A stretch of 38,479 bases of DNA from Pseudomonadota bacterium (lineage in GTDB: Bacteria; Pseudomonadota; Gammaproteobacteria; Burkholderiales; Burkholderiaceae_C): assembly GCA_963205375.1 (NCBI GenBank), contig CAUJJV010000067.1:1-38479 (forward strand), written 5' to 3'. A model generated the notes under the pieces. That model was not told the DNA's origin, did not search any database, and worked only from the letters and a program-made list of their open reading frames with translations. The translations under genes were made by a program, and so were the position numbers. The stretch's first letter is position 1, and every line of letters starts with the position of its first letter. Positions 1 through 8,571 of this stretch are shown piece by piece.

Positions 1-12
1 GAGCGCAAGCAC

Positions 13-3000
13 GTGGTGCGCAAGCTGCATGTCGCGCTGCCCTTCCTGAGCAGCCTGGCGTCCCAGCGCGAAGTGAATGTCACGCCCCGCCTGGCATTTG
101 AACTCAATGGCAGCGCCTTTGATACCGCGGCCGAGGGCACCCCGTTTGCCCAGACCCGCAAAGGCGAGGCCACGGTACGCATCTCCCAATTTGATGTGAC
201 GCCGTACCTGCCTTACCTGCCCAAGGGCTTGCCGCTGCAGCTCAAGGCGGCGGTGCTGGACACCGATTTGCGCGTGGCCTTCGAGCAGCAGCCCCGCCTG
301 GCCGTGTCCGTCAAAGGTTCGGCCACTGTGTCCTCACTGGACCTGGCGGAGGCTGGTGGTCAGGACCTGCTGGGAGTGGAGTCCATCCATGCGGTGCTGG
401 CGGATGTGCGTCCGCTGGAGCAGGTGGTCCGGCTGGAGTCGCTGGAGATCGTGGCGCCGGAGCTGCAGGTGCGGCGTAACCGTGCGGGCCATATCAATCT
501 GGATTTGGCAACCTCCGTCAAATCGAAAAATGCTCCTGAAATCATAGCTGCTAGCGCAAGCAATACGGGGGCTACAGGCCAAAATGATGCTAAACCTGCG
601 ACTGCAACGCCAGCGCAGACCACCCAGCCGGCATGGCAGGTGGAACTGGCGCGCTTTGCCTTGCACAAGGGCGCGGTGCACTGGACCGACGATACCCTGG
701 CACCCAGTGCAAAGCGGGATGTGAAGGACATCGAACTGCAGGTCCAGGCGATCCAGTGGCCCTCTACCGACAAGCCGGCCACGCTGGAAGGCAGTCTGGC
801 AATACCGTCGGGCAACAAAACCGCCCAGTTCGCTTTCAAGGGCACAGGCACCGATGGCGCTGGCAGCGTCGAGGCCACATTGAAGGACCTGCCGCTGGGC
901 GTGACTGCGCCCTATGTGGCGCAATTCCTGGTACCGCAGGTGGCTGGCGTGCTGGAGGCCGAGGCCCAGGCGCTGTGGAAGGACGGGCAGGTGCAGCTCA
1001 AACTGCCACGGCTGGCCTTGCGCGACTTTGCGCTGGTGGCCGACAAGGCACTGGCTGCCGAATCGGCGGCGCCATTGCCCAGATTCAAATGGCTGGAAAT
1101 CACCGATGCACAGGCAGACCTGACCGCCCGCACCGCCAGCGTGGGCAAGGTGGCGCTGCGTGCACCTTCGGCCACGGTGGATCGGGATGCGCAGGGGCGC
1201 TGGATGTTCCAGCGCTGGTTGAAGACGGCTCCTGCAGCTGACACACCAGCTCCTGCCTCTGCCGCGAATACCGCGGCGACTACGCCGCCATGGAAAGTGG
1301 CGGTGGCCGAGTTGGCCCTGGACGACGGCGCGGTAGCACTGGACGACCGCCTGCCTGCGCGGCCAGTGATGGCAACGATCTCCGCACTGAAGGTGCTGGC
1401 CAAGACGCTGACGCTCGACGGCAAGAAGCCGGCCCCTCTGACCGTCTTGGCCCGCATCAAGGCAGGCCAGACTGAGCCGGGGATGCTCAAGTACAGCGGC
1501 ACTGTGATGTGGGACCCGGTCACGGTGCAGGGTACGCTGGACGCACTGGATATCCCCGCCCATGCCTTTGCCCCCTATGTGGCAGACCGGCTCAATATCG
1601 AGCTGCTGCGCGCGGATGCCAGTGTCAAGGGTACGGTGCGCTATGCCGCGACTGCGGGCGGGCCGCAAGTGCAATTGCGCATGGATGCCGCGCTGGAGGA
1701 TTTTCGCTCGAACAGTGTGCAGACCACGGGTGGCCAGGGGCTGCCGGTGGGGGAAGAGTTGCTGAGCTGGAAGTCGCTCAACGTGCCGGGCATTGAGTTC
1801 GACATGGTGCCGGGCACCGCCCTGCGCGTGCAGGTGCGCGAGGCTGCGCTGACCGATTTCTATGCCCGTCTGCTGATCAGCCCGCAAGGCAGGCTCAACC
1901 TGCAGGACCTGGTCAAACCCGCACCAGCAGATGTCGGCAAAGTGGCTGCTGCCCCTGCCACAGCTGCTTCAGCACCTGTGGCGTCCGCACCTGCGACCCC
2001 GGCTGGTCCCGCGCCCATCATCACCGTGGGGCCGGTCAGTCTGGTGCACGGCAAGGTACTTTTTTCGGACCGTTTCATCCAGCCCAACTATTCTGCCGAC
2101 CTGAGCGAACTCACCGGCCGGCTCAGCAAGTTCTCCTCGCAAAGTGTGGACGGTGTGGTGCAACTGGCCGACCTGGAGTTGCGCGGGCGCGCCGAAGGCA
2201 GTGCGGCGCTGGAGATCACCGGCAAGATCAACCCTCTGGCCAGGCCACTCGCGCTGGACGTGCGCGGCAAGGTGCGCGACCTGGAGTTGCCGCCCCTGTC
2301 GCCCTATGCGGTCAAGTACGCGGGCTACGGCATCGAGCGCGGCAAGCTCAGTGTGGACGTCAGCTACCTGATCAAACCCGATGGGCAACTGACCGCCACC
2401 AACAGCCTGGTTCTGAACCAGCTGACTTTTGGCGACAAGGTGGATGGTGCGCCCAACAGCCTGCCGGTCAAGCTGGCGGTGTCGCTGCTGGCCGACCGCA
2501 ATGGCGTGATCGACCTGAACCTGCCCATCAGCGGTTCGCTGAACGACCCGCAGTTCAGTATCGGGCCGGTGATCTGGAAGGTCATCACCAACCTGATTGC
2601 CAAGGCCCTGACGTCACCGTTCAGCCTGTTGGCCAGTGCCTTGGGCGGCAGCGACGAACTGAGCAATGTCAGCTTTGCTCCTGGCTCCAGTGTGCTGACA
2701 GCGGATGCCAGACAGGGCCTGGACAAAGTGGCCCAAGCCTTGGTGGACCGGCCCGGCCTGAAGGTCACGGTGCTGGGAACCGCAAGTCTGGAGGCTGAAC
2801 GGGAGGCCCTCAAGCGGGAGCGACTGCGCGGCCTGTTGCTGGCCGAGAAGCGCCGCCAGGCCGCCGTGGCCGGGCAGGACACGGTGGCGGTGACCGCCGT
2901 GACCGACGCCGAGTACCCCGCACTGCTCAAGGAGGTGTACCGGCGCGCTGACATTACCAAGCCACGCAACTTGGTGGGTTTTGCCAAAACCTTGCCGGCA

Positions 3001-3207
3001 CCCGAGATGGAGTCCTTGCTGCTGGCCAGCATCGGAGTCAATGAGGACGCCATGCGGGAGCTGGCCTTGAGCCGGGGTGTTGCGGTGCGTGACTATCTGG
3101 CGGCCAAGCAGCTTGAATCGGAGCGGTTGTTTCTGGGGGCTGCAAAAACAGTTCCGCCCCAGACCGACTGGCGGCCCAGGGCGGAACTCAGTCTGACCAG
3201 CAGGTAG
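13..3207 (+). CDS. DUF748/AsmA-like domain protein with C-terminal OmpA-like segment; probably 5'-truncated by the window edge
   Basis: Long ORF of 1064 aa open from the window edge. Repeated modules of the type 'W-V-LA-L--GAV---D' separated by Ala/Pro linkers. C-terminal 'SSVLTADARQGLDKVAQALVDRPGLKVTVLGTAS'. Confidence 0.85.
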   Translation: MVRKLHVALPFLSSLASQREVNVTPRLAFELNGSAFDTAAEGTPFAQTRKGEATVRISQFDVTPYLPYLPKGLPLQLKAAVLDTDLRVAFEQQPRLAVSVKGSATVSSLDLAEAGGQDLLGVESIHAVLADVRPLEQVVRLESLEIVAPELQVRRNRAGHINLDLATSVKSKNAPEIIAASASNTGATGQNDAKPATATPAQTTQPAWQVELARFALHKGAVHWTDDTLAPSAKRDVKDIELQVQAIQWPSTDKPATLEGSLAIPSGNKTAQFAFKGTGTDGAGSVEATLKDLPLGVTAPYVAQFLVPQVAGVLEAEAQALWKDGQVQLKLPRLALRDFALVADKALAAESAAPLPRFKWLEITDAQADLTARTASVGKVALRAPSATVDRDAQGRWMFQRWLKTAPAADTPAPASAANTAATTPPWKVAVAELALDDGAVALDDRLPARPVMATISALKVLAKTLTLDGKKPAPLTVLARIKAGQTEPGMLKYSGTVMWDPVTVQGTLDALDIPAHAFAPYVADRLNIELLRADASVKGTVRYAATAGGPQVQLRMDAALEDFRSNSVQTTGGQGLPVGEELLSWKSLNVPGIEFDMVPGTALRVQVREAALTDFYARLLISPQGRLNLQDLVKPAPADVGKVAAAPATAASAPVASAPATPAGPAPIITVGPVSLVHGKVLFSDRFIQPNYSADLSELTGRLSKFSSQSVDGVVQLADLELRGRAEGSAALEITGKINPLARPLALDVRGKVRDLELPPLSPYAVKYAGYGIERGKLSVDVSYLIKPDGQLTATNSLVLNQLTFGDKVDGAPNSLPVKLAVSLLADRNGVIDLNLPISGSLNDPQFSIGPVIWKVITNLIAKALTSPFSLLASALGGSDELSNVSFAPGSSVLTADARQGLDKVAQALVDRPGLKVTVLGTASLEAEREALKRERLRGLLLAEKRRQAAVAGQDTVAVTAVTDAEYPALLKEVYRRADITKPRNLVGFAKTLPAPEMESLLLASIGVNEDAMRELALSRGVAVRDYLAAKQLESERLFLGAAKTVPPQTDWRPRAELSLTSR
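526..590 (+). repeat. Dispersed ~58-bp repeat, copy 1 (in-frame inside the DUF748 gene)
   Basis: TGCTCCTGAAATCATAGCTG CTAGCGCAAGCAATACGGGGGCT ACAGGCCAAAATGAT; aligns without gaps to copies 2-4. Confidence 0.7.
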
Positions 3208-3209
3208 CG

Positions 3210-3665
3210 TTACTTGGGGATCACGACGCTGTCGATGACGTGAATCACGCCGTTGTCAGCGACGATGTCGGTCTTCACCACGTTGGCGTTGTCCACCTTG
3301 ACGCCGCCCATGGTAGTCACTGTCAGTTCAGAGCCCTGCACGGTCTTGACTTTGCCTGCCTTCACATCAGCGGCCATCACCTTGCCGGCTACCACGTGGT
3401 AGGTCAGCACCGCAGTGAGCTTGGCCTTGTCTTTCAGCAACGCGTCCAGATCGGCCTTGGGTACCTTGGCAAAGGCTTCATCGGTGGGAGCGAACACGGT
3501 GAAGGGGCCTTTGCCTTTGAGGGTGTCAACCAGTCCGGCTGCCGTCAGCGCGGTGGCCAGCGTCTTGAAGCTGCCCGCAGCAACGGCGGTGTCGACGATG
3601 TCTTTGGCTTGTGCGGAAAACACAGCGCCGAGAGCCAGAACGGAAGCGATGAGGGTCTTTTTCAT
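3210..3665 (-). CDS. Fasciclin (FAS1) domain secreted protein
   Basis: Start placed at [20 protein letters not shown] (signal peptide). '[17 protein letters not shown]' and '[15 protein letters not shown]' are FAS1 motifs. Confidence 0.93.
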   Translation of the reverse strand: MKKTLIASVLALGAVFSAQAKDIVDTAVAAGSFKTLATALTAAGLVDTLKGKGPFTVFAPTDEAFAKVPKADLDALLKDKAKLTAVLTYHVVAGKVMAADVKAGKVKTVQGSELTVTTMGGVKVDNANVVKTDIVADNGVIHVIDSVVIPK

Positions 3666-3728
3666 GGAGATCTCCAAAAATGGGTTGTTTACCGGGTCCG
3701 CCAAAAAACTGGCGTAGGCGTAATGTAA

Positions 3729-3780
3729 TACCAATAAGTAACCTTATGAACTAAATGGTAATTATGGATACTAAACGGTA
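3729..3780. promoter_or_regulatory. Cluster of three related 11-12 bp half-sites (candidate operator) in the fasciclin/paiB divergent intergenic region
   Basis: ACTAAATGGTA at 3750-3760 and ACTAAACGGTA at 3770-3780, exactly 20 bp apart, plus inverted TACCAATAAGTA at 3729-3740. Confidence 0.4.
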
Positions 3781-3857
3781 TTTTTTTGAGCATGCCTCCG
3801 AATTACGATCGGTGCTCCCCCGCTTTGCTCTCCCGTATTCCCACCCAGCGAGACACC

Positions 3858-4496
3858 ATGTACACGCCCACGCACTTTGAAGAAACCCGCACCGAGGTCT
3901 TGCACCAGCTGGTGCGAACGCATCCACTGGCCACCCTGGTCACGCTATCACCGGACGGACTGGTGGCCAACTATGTTCCGCTGCTGTACCGGCCGTCTCC
4001 TGCCGGGCTTGGAGCGCTCGTAGGGCATGTAGCCCGCGCCAACCTTGTGTGGAACGCTACAAATTTTGAAGTGCCTGTGCTGGCCTTATTCCAGGGGCCA
4101 CAGCTGTATGTCAGCCCTTCGCTGTACGCCACCAAGCAGGAGCATGGCAAGGTGGTGCCGACCTGGAACTATGTGGTGGTGCAGGCCCGGGGCCTGCTCA
4201 CGGTGCATGACGATGCCCAGTGGATTCGCCAGCAGGTGACCGAGCTGACCCAGCAGCAGGAAGCAGTACGCCCCCAACCCTGGGCCGTGGACGACGCGCC
4301 GCGGGCCTACACCGATACTATGGTCAAGGCGATCGTGGGTATCGAGATCACGCTCATGCAGTTGAGCGGCAAATGGAAAGTCAGCCAGAACCAGCCCGCT
4401 ATCAATCAGGCCAGCATCATCGCGGGCTTGCGGGCAGAGGGGACCCCGGATGCGCAGACCATGGCGGCACTGGTGGCGAGCGCCAGCAAGCGCTGA
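3858..4496 (+). CDS. paiB: FMN-binding negative transcriptional regulator, PaiB family
   Basis: MYTPTHFEETR...HPLATLVTLSPDGLVANYVPLLY...HGKVVPTWNYVVVQARG...LSGKWKVSQNQP matches the PaiB pattern. Confidence 0.88.
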   Translation: MYTPTHFEETRTEVLHQLVRTHPLATLVTLSPDGLVANYVPLLYRPSPAGLGALVGHVARANLVWNATNFEVPVLALFQGPQLYVSPSLYATKQEHGKVVPTWNYVVVQARGLLTVHDDAQWIRQQVTELTQQQEAVRPQPWAVDDAPRAYTDTMVKAIVGIEITLMQLSGKWKVSQNQPAINQASIIAGLRAEGTPDAQTMAALVASASKR

Positions 4497-4586
4497 CAGG
4501 GCGGGGTAGGTGAAATAGCGAGGTAAAGGAGGAGGCCGCAGGCCGGGGGACACGAGCGATTTCGCCTACCCCGCCCTGTCAGCGCT
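4489..4586. repeat. Long inverted repeat (28-bp arms, 42-nt loop) between convergent paiB and pirin genes
   Basis: Left AGCGCTGACAGGGCGGGGTAGGTGAAAT (4489-4516). Right ATTTCGCCTACCCCGCCCTGTCAGCGCT (4559-4586). One non-Watson-Crick position, which is a G-U wobble on the + transcript. Confidence 0.93.
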
Positions 4587-5595
4587 CTTCGAGTTTGCCG
4601 TCGGCATGCAGGGCAAAACGCCCCTTGTCGCGCGGATGCACCGGGTCGCTCACCCCCCAGGGCCAGCCACCAAATTCGGTACGCCGGTAGTCGGCAAACG
4701 CCTGGTGAATTTCGGCCTGGGTGTTCATGACAAAGGGGCCGTACTGCGCCACCGGTTCACCAATCGGCCGGCCCTGTAGCACTAGCAGCTCGGCCTCGGT
4801 GTTGCCGTTGTGGAGTACACAGTCATGGTTACCGCGCACCTCCACCACGGAGGAGGGCGTAACGGCTTCACCCGCCACCGTCAGAGAAGAGCCACTGAAA
4901 AAATACAGCTGGCGCCGGGTGGCGGCGTGCTGCGCTGCAGGCAGCGTCCACTGCGCGCCTGGTGCCATCTTGATCGTGTAGATGCCCACTTCGGCATCCA
5001 GTTCGCTGGCCCAGGAATCGGGTGGTGGGGGCAGGCACCGGGCGCCTGGCAGGTCGCCAGCAATGACCGTCACTTCGGTGAGCCGGTTGGCAGTGTCCTG
5101 CGCCTGGATGCGGGGAATGTCTTCATGCCAGAACATGGTGAAGTGCGGCTCGGCCATTTTGTTTTTCGCCGGCAGGTTGAGCCAGATCTGGAACAGCTCG
5201 GCATGGTTGGGCGCGTCCGCATGGAGCAAAGGGAACATCTCGCAGTGCACGATGCCCTTGCCGGCGGTCAGCCATTGCACATCACCACTGCCAAAGCGGG
5301 CGGTTGCACCCAGCGAGTCGGAATGGTCGATGCGCCCGTGGCGCACGATGGTGACGGTCTCAAAACCCCGGTGGGGGTGCGAGGGGAAGCCCGGCACGGT
5401 CTGGCCGTGGTACATGCTCCAGCCGTCCTTGCCTGCAAAGTCCTGCCCGAGGTTTCGCCCGGCCAGCAGCGCGGGGTCCGGCCCCAGGCTGGCATTGCCT
5501 TTCGGATAGGCATCGTTGTGGTGAACGCAGAACAGGAAGGGGTCAATGGTTTGCCACGGAAATCCCAGCGGCGCGATGGACAGGACGGTTTTCAT
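4579..5595 (-). CDS. Pirin family protein
   Basis: MKTVLSIAPLGFPWQTIDPFLFCVHHNDAYPKGN...VPGFPSHPHRGFETVTIVRHGRIDHSDSLG...VQWLTAGKGIVHCEMFP is a pirin cupin signature. Confidence 0.93.
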   Translation of the reverse strand: MKTVLSIAPLGFPWQTIDPFLFCVHHNDAYPKGNASLGPDPALLAGRNLGQDFAGKDGWSMYHGQTVPGFPSHPHRGFETVTIVRHGRIDHSDSLGATARFGSGDVQWLTAGKGIVHCEMFPLLHADAPNHAELFQIWLNLPAKNKMAEPHFTMFWHEDIPRIQAQDTANRLTEVTVIAGDLPGARCLPPPPDSWASELDAEVGIYTIKMAPGAQWTLPAAQHAATRRQLYFFSGSSLTVAGEAVTPSSVVEVRGNHDCVLHNGNTEAELLVLQGRPIGEPVAQYGPFVMNTQAEIHQAFADYRRTEFGGWPWGVSDPVHPRDKGRFALHADGKLEER

Positions 5596-5611
5596 GCGGA
5601 CGATTGTCCGC
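5596..5611 (-). promoter_or_regulatory. Perfect hairpin directly abutting the pirin start codon
   Basis: GCGGAC-GATT-GTCCGC immediately 5' (on the - strand) of ATG at 5595. Confidence 0.45.
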
Positions 5612-5674
5612 GGTTCAGGGGTTTTTTGCAGGCCGTGCCTGCATCTGCCCATGCCCAGCCACTAAGATTCACGG

Positions 5675-6841
5675 ATGTTGATTCGATCCCGTCTATTGCG
5701 CCTGCTCTGTGCCCTGGTGCTTGCAGTGCTGGCCATGGCGGCGGGGTGGGTGCTGCGCCCGGCGGCTCCGGTGCCAGCCCGTGCGGTGGTTCACGCCGCC
5801 GCGGCCCCTGTGGCGGTGGATGTCACCCGACTGCACAAGGTGGCGCAGGGGGATTTGCCCATGCCGGCGGGGGCGGCGGCGGCGCATGCCAGCAGCCTGC
5901 TGGTCATGCCCCCGGGCGGGCCGTCTGCCCTGACGGTGTTCTGGTTTTCTGGCGAGCGTGAGAGTGGCCCCGGGGTGCAGATTGCGGCGTCGCAATGGGA
6001 TCGCAGCATGCAGGCCTGGAGTGCACCGCGCATCGTTGCCAACCGGCACGTGCTGGGAGCCCAGCTGGGGCACGGAGTGCGCCGGCTCGGTAATCCGGTG
6101 GCGTGGATGGACGCCGACGGGCGCATCCACCTGTTTGTGGTTGCGACTGGCTGGGGCGGCTGGGCGGCCAGCCGCATCCTGCATTTGCGCCAGAGCAGTC
6201 ACAGCCTGAACCTGGATGCGCTGGAGTTCTCGCCGGTGCGGGTGTTGCCACTGTCGTGGTTGTGGAATACCAGCCATCTGGTGCGCAATACCCCCCTGCC
6301 ACTGGCCGACGGCGGCATGGTGTTGCCAGTGCATTTCGAGCTGGGATGGAAGTACCCCGTGGCACTGCGATTTGACGCGCAGGGCGACTTCCAGGGCATG
6401 GTGCGCATGTCGGCCCGCAAGCATCTGCTTCAGCCCACATTGCTGGCCCAATCGCCTGACCATTGGATTGGCCTGCTGCGCGATGAAAGCGCCAACGGCA
6501 AAGTGGGCGCTGTGGCGACCGATGACGGTGGGCAGCATTGGCGGGACCTGCCAGACCTGGCGCTGGACAATCCGGATGCATCGGTCGGTGGCATGGCACT
6601 TGGGGCCGGCCAGATGGTGCTGGCCCATAACTCCTCACCGGGCTCGCGTGCCCGTCTGGACCTGAGCCACAGCAGCGATGGGGTGCATTGGTCACTGCTG
6701 GCGACCCTGGCCAGCGGAGCGCCGATGGACGAGTTTTCCTACCCGTCCATGGCCTGGGCAGATAACAGCCTGTGGATCAGCTACACGGTGGACCGGCAGC
6801 GCCTGGCCTGGCAGCGCTTTGCACCAGGAGGTTCGCCATGA
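5675..6841 (+). CDS. Sialidase/neuraminidase-like (BNR/Asp-box) protein with N-terminal membrane anchor or signal
   Basis: N-terminal hydrophobic segment; Asp-box-like motifs 'TDDGGQHWRDL' and 'SSDGVHWSLL'; 'FWFSGERESGPGVQIAASQWD'. Confidence 0.78.
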   Translation: MLIRSRLLRLLCALVLAVLAMAAGWVLRPAAPVPARAVVHAAAAPVAVDVTRLHKVAQGDLPMPAGAAAAHASSLLVMPPGGPSALTVFWFSGERESGPGVQIAASQWDRSMQAWSAPRIVANRHVLGAQLGHGVRRLGNPVAWMDADGRIHLFVVATGWGGWAASRILHLRQSSHSLNLDALEFSPVRVLPLSWLWNTSHLVRNTPLPLADGGMVLPVHFELGWKYPVALRFDAQGDFQGMVRMSARKHLLQPTLLAQSPDHWIGLLRDESANGKVGAVATDDGGQHWRDLPDLALDNPDASVGGMALGAGQMVLAHNSSPGSRARLDLSHSSDGVHWSLLATLASGAPMDEFSYPSMAWADNSLWISYTVDRQRLAWQRFAPGGSP

Positions 6842-7503
6842 ATGCCGCGGCTTCCCTCTTCAGCGCGGATAACCCGGGTTTGCCCGCCTTGGGGTTGGTG
6901 CAACTCTGGCTGCATGTCGGCTGGGGTACCTTGCTGGCCTGGTTGGGCGTTCGTATGGGCACGCGGCTGGGGCTGCAGCCACGTGCCGCCTGGGTGTTGG
7001 CGTCTGCCTTGATGGTGTGGGCCTGGTTGCCTGGGCCGTACGCACCCGTGCACTGGCTGGGGCTGGCTTTCCAGGGGCCCAGTGTGATGGCGGTGCTGCT
7101 GTGCGCTGTGGACCTGGTCTGGCGCCGGACTGGTTCTGGGCGTTTCCGGGAAGGGCCAAGCTTCTGGAGTGGTGCATGGCTGGCGGCGGGCGTGTTGCTG
7201 GGCTGGGCACTGTTGCTGGATACCCTGGCGTTACTCCCCGTGTCGCTGTACGCGTGGGGGTTCAACGCTGCAGTGCCGGCGTTGCTGGTGTTGCTGGCCC
7301 TGCTGCCCTGGGTGTTGCAGGGCGGGTCGGCGCGCCAGCATTCCATGTCGGTGCTGGTGGTCATTGTTCTCGGTGTGTATGTGGCTCTGCACCTTCCCAC
7401 GGGCCATGTCTGGGATGCCCTGCTGGACCCCTGGCTCTGGCTGTATCTGAACGTGCGCGCTGTGCGAGCAGGCTTCGCCGGGCGGCGTGGCGTGTTGCCC
7501 TGA
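6838..7503 (+). CDS. Multi-pass membrane protein of unknown function, translationally overlapped with the upstream sialidase-like gene
   Basis: ATGA overlap with the upstream stop; strongly hydrophobic 221-aa translation. Confidence 0.7.
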   Translation: MNAAASLFSADNPGLPALGLVQLWLHVGWGTLLAWLGVRMGTRLGLQPRAAWVLASALMVWAWLPGPYAPVHWLGLAFQGPSVMAVLLCAVDLVWRRTGSGRFREGPSFWSGAWLAAGVLLGWALLLDTLALLPVSLYAWGFNAAVPALLVLLALLPWVLQGGSARQHSMSVLVVIVLGVYVALHLPTGHVWDALLDPWLWLYLNVRAVRAGFAGRRGVLP

Positions 7504-7519
7504 CGCGAAGCGGGACGGG

Positions 7520-8542
7520 TCAGGCCCTGACCAGCTTCTCGATGTGGGCGCGCCCTTCAGGGTTGGCCATCACCACCAGCGTGGCGCCGCCCTGCACGGG
7601 GTGGTCGTCCGCCGGATTGAACAGCCATTTGCCGTTTTCCTGAATCGCCATGAGCAGATAGTCGCGGGACTTGGGAATCAGCGTGGCCAGTGGCGTGGGG
7701 TCGAAACCATTGGGCACAATCACTTCCTCCACGCGCAGCCCTTCATCGCTGTGCAGCATCTTGTCCATGAAGTTGACGACATGGGGACGCACCATGGCAG
7801 AGGCAATGCGCATGCCACCGGTGAAGTCGGGGGAGACGATCTCGTCGGCGCCAGCGCGGCGCGCTTTCTTGGTGTTGCGAATGTCGTGCAGGCGCACCAC
7901 GACGCGCACTTTGGGATCACTCATTTTGACCGACAGCGCCACCATCAGGTTGTGGCTGTCATCACCGGTGACGGCAAATACGCCGGCGGCGCGCCCGGCT
8001 CCGGCCTTGTGCAGGGCGTCGTCATCGGCGGCATCGTCGTGCAGGTGCAGGGTTTTGGGGTGGTGCTCCAGCCAGTTATCGAGCGCTTCGCGGTCACTTT
8101 CAATGACGACGAAAGGGCGTTTGGTCTTGAGCAGCTCCGTGGCGACATTGGAGCCCACGCGGCCAATGCCACAGATGACGTAATGGTCCGAGAGTCCGGC
8201 AATTTCTTTTTCCATGCGTTTCTTTCTCAATCCTGCGTTCAGGTCAGCATCAATCAGCAGCGCCACCACCATGGAGAACAGGTAGCTCAGGGTACCAATT
8301 CCCAGCACGGAAATAAACACTGTGAACAGCCGCCCCATCGGGTGCTGCGACAGGTCCACGATCTCGCCATAGCCAATGGTGGCAATGGTGATGAAGGTCA
8401 TGTAGAAGCTGTCCACCCACGTCGCGTTGGGGGAGCCGATCTCGTGGTAGCCCAGGGTGCCGATGACGGTGATGATCAGCAGCAGTACCGATCCGTACGC
8501 GAGTCTTCGGAAGTGTCGGCTTTGAAGAATGTCGTTGAGCAC
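7520..8542 (-). CDS. Potassium channel protein: 2-TM ion channel plus TrkA-N/RCK NAD-binding domain
   Basis: Pore loop 'ITIATIGYGEIVDLS', Rossmann 'DHYVICGIGRVGSNVATELL', TrkA-C-like C-terminus. Confidence 0.92.
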   Translation of the reverse strand: MLNDILQSRHFRRLAYGSVLLLIITVIGTLGYHEIGSPNATWVDSFYMTFITIATIGYGEIVDLSQHPMGRLFTVFISVLGIGTLSYLFSMVVALLIDADLNAGLRKKRMEKEIAGLSDHYVICGIGRVGSNVATELLKTKRPFVVIESDREALDNWLEHHPKTLHLHDDAADDDALHKAGAGRAAGVFAVTGDDSHNLMVALSVKMSDPKVRVVVRLHDIRNTKKARRAGADEIVSPDFTGGMRIASAMVRPHVVNFMDKMLHSDEGLRVEEVIVPNGFDPTPLATLIPKSRDYLLMAIQENGKWLFNPADDHPVQGGATLVVMANPEGRAHIEKLVRA

Positions 8543-8571
8543 GTCCGGTAGTTCCTGCGTCTGCGCTTAAG

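Noticed and set aside
334-1887. 517-aa minus-strand ORF opposite the DUF748 gene
   Set aside because: Antisense shadow ORF in high-GC coding DNA. Low-complexity, Arg/His/Gln-rich translation with no recognisable domain.
4810-5961. 383-aa plus-strand ORF opposite pirin
   Set aside because: Antisense to a confident pirin CDS; the translation ends in Gly/Ala low complexity with no domain.
7487-8551. 354-aa plus-strand ORF opposite the K+ channel
   Set aside because: Shadow of a well-supported channel gene; composition is His/Gln/Gly-rich and non-protein-like.
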